NCBI GenBank assembly: GCA_029069015.1
Contig: JAIEBL010000320.1
Location: 1-16,655 of the forward strand
Source: Clostridiales bacterium
Lineage (GTDB): Bacteria; Bacillota; Clostridia; Christensenellales; Pumilibacteraceae
DNA: 16,655 bases
Direction of reading: 5' to 3'
Shown: piece by piece, positions 14,479 to 16,655 of the stretch
How the letters are laid out: each line of letters begins with the position of its first letter
How positions within the stretch are numbered: the first letter of the stretch is position 1
Notes under the pieces: generated by a model
Told to the model about the DNA's origin: nothing
Databases searched by the model: none
The model's input: the letters and a program-made list of their open reading frames with translations, nothing else
Position numbers and translations under genes: made by a program

Positions 14479-14988
14479 ATGATTCCCTTCTACTTATCGG
14501 GTCATCTTACGGATATCAAAGAGAAAAAAGAGAAAACGACAGGACTGCTGATTTCTTCGACGGGCAATACCGATCTGGAGATTTACTACTACGGCGAATT
14601 AATTCAGATCGGAAAGACGCCTTATATCGGAGAAGGGGAGTATCCTTGTCTGATCGTGGCGAAAGATCCTAAAACCGACGAGCGCTTTGTCGTGTTTGAC
14701 GGTGCAAAACACGGATACGACGCCATGTTTTGCAACGCCCCCGTAGGGGACGAAAAGCGAACGTTAAAGGCGTATGACTTTGCGAAAGGGAAAATGGCCG
14801 TCACTTTCGGGTATGCCATTGATTACGAAGAGGAGAGAGACGACTACACGTTTAACGATAAGAACGAAGTGGAATTGACGGACGGGACCTATCTCGATTG
14901 GAATAAAGCGAAATCAATAGGGTTCGATTGGTTTTCCATGCGAGCCGTTGATAAGAAAAAAGTGTTCGTCGATCTGGAATTAGCCTGA
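14479..14988 (+). CDS. Hypothetical protein, 169 residues, soluble
   Basis: I do not recognise this protein. The start was fixed by AAGGAGG at 14467-14473. There is no signal peptide or membrane segment. The sequence is acidic and beta-rich, with a well-ordered composition: IPFYLSGHLTDIKEKKEK, LEIYYYGELIQIGK, then LIVAKDPKTDERFVVFDGAKHGYD, a Cys in MFCNAPVG, and DWFSMRAVDKKKVFVDLELA at the end. Such a layout can be seen in small cytoplasmic accessory or immunity-type proteins, but there is no toxin gene nearby and no motif to support that. It lies 74 bases after araD with no terminator seen between, so it may be read from the same message. Base composition is slightly more AT-rich than araD, which hints that it is not an old member of the operon. 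Confidence 0.75.
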   Translation: MIPFYLSGHLTDIKEKKEKTTGLLISSTGNTDLEIYYYGELIQIGKTPYIGEGEYPCLIVAKDPKTDERFVVFDGAKHGYDAMFCNAPVGDEKRTLKAYDFAKGKMAVTFGYAIDYEEERDDYTFNDKNEVELTDGTYLDWNKAKSIGFDWFSMRAVDKKKVFVDLELA

Positions 14989-15023
14989 TCCGATCCATTT
15001 CGGATAACGCGTTATTCAACAAT

Positions 15024-15066
15024 AAAATCGCCCTCGGCGCAATAGTCCGGGAGCGATTTTCTTTTT
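15024..15066. terminator. Bidirectional intrinsic terminator between convergent genes
   Basis: AAAATCGC (15024-15031) pairs with GCGATTTT (15053-15060), and the stem extends inward through an imperfect CCTCGG/CCGGGA segment. On the plus strand it runs into TTTTCTTTTTT. On the minus strand the stem is followed by TTTTATTG. It can end transcription of both the 169-residue gene and the opposing membrane-protein gene. A 12-base palindrome ATAACGCGTTAT lies just before it at 15004-15015. Confidence 0.75.
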
Positions 15067-15096
15067 TGCGGTACTTGTTGGGCTGTCGATTCGCGT

Positions 15097-16655
15097 CTAT
15101 TTCAGATATAGCGTTTTTATGCCGAATGCCCCGTGATAGCGCAAAAGGGTCACTTCTCCGCCGACTGTCATTTGATTGTACGTTTTTTCGTCCACTTCCG
15201 TTTTGGCCGTTTTGCCATCGTAGGCAATGACGAGGTAGTAGGTGACTTCGCCGCTGTCATTTGTATGCGTGGGCATTTCGGTCACTTCGCCGACGATTTC
15301 TTGGGGCGTGCGGAAGTCGAACGCCTGGTTTGCTTTGTAGATAAACGACGGGCAGAAGGCAACGGCGGCAAAGAGTAACATCAGAATACACGATTTGAAT
15401 TTTTTATATTCTTTGCAGGCAACCAAAAATATGACCGTAAGAACGGCAAGCGGAATGAGTGAATATAAAACCAATTTGAGATATTCGTAGCTTACGAGGG
15501 AATAGCCAGGAAGCAGACATTTGATGGCAAAGAGTAGCGGGAAAACAATGACGGTAAACAAGAAATTGATTTTGTCTTTATCCGGTTGGGTAAATCTGCC
15601 GATGTCCCGTATCGTAATATACTTTTGCAAAACAAGATACGTAACGATGGGGGTTAAACAGATGACAGTCGCCAAAGCGGTAAAAACGGGATCGGTCTTT
15701 TCGCTGTTAAAGAACGTATACACCGTGAAAAACACAAAGGAAACAACGGAAAAGACGTAGCGTGCCAAATTGATTTTGTTCAGAACCGCCCTGCGGCTTT
15801 GGGGGACGTCCTCTTCCGCTTCGTCGCGGACTGGCATTTCTTTGCGTTTATTGCAAACGACAATATCCTGCCCGAAAAAGGTCGTCAACTCCTCTTCTTC
15901 CATACGGTTGATAAGCACGTAGGTCTTTTTCTTTTTGCCGCGCAGTTTTATTTTCACCGTGCCGAAAGAAGGGATGTAAGGGTTGGCAAAGGTACGCAGT
16001 ACCGCTTGCATGCTCTCTATATCCGCTATGTCGATTATGTAATCTTTCTTATGCCTGTACTGCTCTATATTCTCAAAGTCGGTAATGCATTTCGTCCAAT
16101 CGGCTTTTGTGAATATACTGCCGACATAATGAAAATAGTACGCCTGCTCGATTCTGATGACTTGAAACAGCGCCCCCGCTTGCGCGCTTAGCACAATCGA
16201 CTTTTCGGGGTACTGCATCGAACGTTTGAGGGCTTCGTCCTCTTCCAGTATTTTTTGTACGTAATCGGCTTGTTTTTGCTCTTTCTGTCGTTGGCGAGGC
16301 GTTGTAGCGCCGTTAAGGCTGTATTTGAAGTTGCGGTATTGCACGGTGAATCCGAAAATACCGCCGCCGATTATGAGCACCAAGATAACGGCAAGCCCCA
16401 CCGAAACGTTAACGGCGTCGTCGGTAACGAATAGAACCAAAATATAGACGCAGAACAGACCGACAACGGTTGCGAACGCCGTCCAGTTAAACGGAATGAG
16501 CATAACAAAACCAAGCGCCAGCGCCAGGCTGATACAGCTGCATATTCGTATCGCAAGTTCGCTGCGTGTCAGATCGACGATCGGGCCGCGTTTGTCGAGA
16601 ACACCCAAGACCGCCGTCAGCGCAACAGATAAAACGACGCCTATCACACCGATAA
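15097..16655 (-). CDS. Large multi-pass membrane protein of unknown function (5' partial)
   Basis: I do not recognise this protein. At least 516 residues are present. The frame stays open to the right edge (the codons before GTG 16647 read Ile-Gly), so the true start probably lies outside. Counting from 16647, about four hydrophobic segments fill residues 1-104. Residues about 110-290 are cytoplasm-like: a charged helix rich in Gln, Lys and Glu, then a beta-rich stretch ending IKLRGKKKKTYVLINRMEEEEL that could be a PH-like domain. Five more membrane segments cover about 298-440. The last 75 residues are soluble and beta-rich (EVTYYLVIAYDGKTAKTEVDEKTYNQM...). It is convergent with the neighbouring gene and apparently unrelated to the sugar locus. 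Transport, stress sensing and envelope roles are all possible and none is supported. Confidence 0.8.
   Translation of the reverse strand, partial: IGVIGVVLSVALTAVLGVLDKRGPIVDLTRSELAIRICSCISLALALGFVMLIPFNWTAFATVVGLFCVYILVLFVTDDAVNVSVGLAVILVLIIGGGIFGFTVQYRNFKYSLNGATTPRQRQKEQKQADYVQKILEEDEALKRSMQYPEKSIVLSAQAGALFQVIRIEQAYYFHYVGSIFTKADWTKCITDFENIEQYRHKKDYIIDIADIESMQAVLRTFANPYIPSFGTVKIKLRGKKKKTYVLINRMEEEELTTFFGQDIVVCNKRKEMPVRDEAEEDVPQSRRAVLNKINLARYVFSVVSFVFFTVYTFFNSEKTDPVFTALATVICLTPIVTYLVLQKYITIRDIGRFTQPDKDKINFLFTVIVFPLLFAIKCLLPGYSLVSYEYLKLVLYSLIPLAVLTVIFLVACKEYKKFKSCILMLLFAAVAFCPSFIYKANQAFDFRTPQEIVGEVTEMPTHTNDSGEVTYYLVIAYDGKTAKTEVDEKTYNQMTVGGEVTLLRYHGAFGIKTLYLK

Overview
The window looks like part of a chromosome from a Gram-positive, Clostridia-like bacterium. 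The reasons are strong AGGAGG-type ribosome binding sites, a CUT1 sugar ABC transporter with no local ATPase, secreted Ig/lectin-rich proteins with a Cys-containing C-terminal membrane anchor, and AT-rich 'AATTAAGAATTAT' intergenic repeat sequence of a kind I recall from Clostridia genomes. A gut Christensenellales or Lachnospiraceae relative would fit, but the lineage is an inference. The sequence is nearly all coding and the longest gene-free stretch is about 156 bases.

Layout. (1) 1-2236: the 3' end of a sugar solute-binding protein gene followed by two CUT1 permease genes, closed by a nested-stem terminator at 2253-2307. (2) 2393-9549: two large secreted, surface-anchored proteins encoded with a 4-base ATGA overlap. 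The first is a 1692-residue GH30 glycosidase that most resembles endo-beta-1,6-galactanases. The second is a 693-residue non-enzymatic companion. They share a malectin-like 'YxNxG...DQ...WG' module, Ig-like repeats and a KKGCGSAAG C-terminal anchor. A terminator follows. (3) 9665-10492: an AraC-type regulator flanked by terminators. (4) 10575-14404: a pentose operon made of a FucI/AraA-superfamily isomerase, an FGGY kinase, and a canonical L-ribulose-5-phosphate 4-epimerase (AraD). An imperfect inverted repeat sits between the isomerase and the kinase. (5) 14479-14988: an unrecognised 169-residue protein. (6) 15097-16655, minus strand: a large unrecognised membrane protein that runs off the window. 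A bidirectional terminator separates (5) and (6).

Proposed joint function (inference): the surface GH30 cuts beta-1,6-galactan side chains of plant arabinogalactan, and the lectin-like companion holds substrate. The ABC transporter imports oligosaccharides, the AraC protein senses sugar, and the isomerase-kinase-AraD set takes released L-arabinose to D-xylulose 5-phosphate. Enzymes that release arabinose or galactose, and the transporter ATPase, are not in this window.

The items most worth following up are the shared Cys-type C-terminal anchor, the shared lectin-like module, the FucI-like isomerase placed in an AraD operon, and the repeat-derived junction inside that operon.
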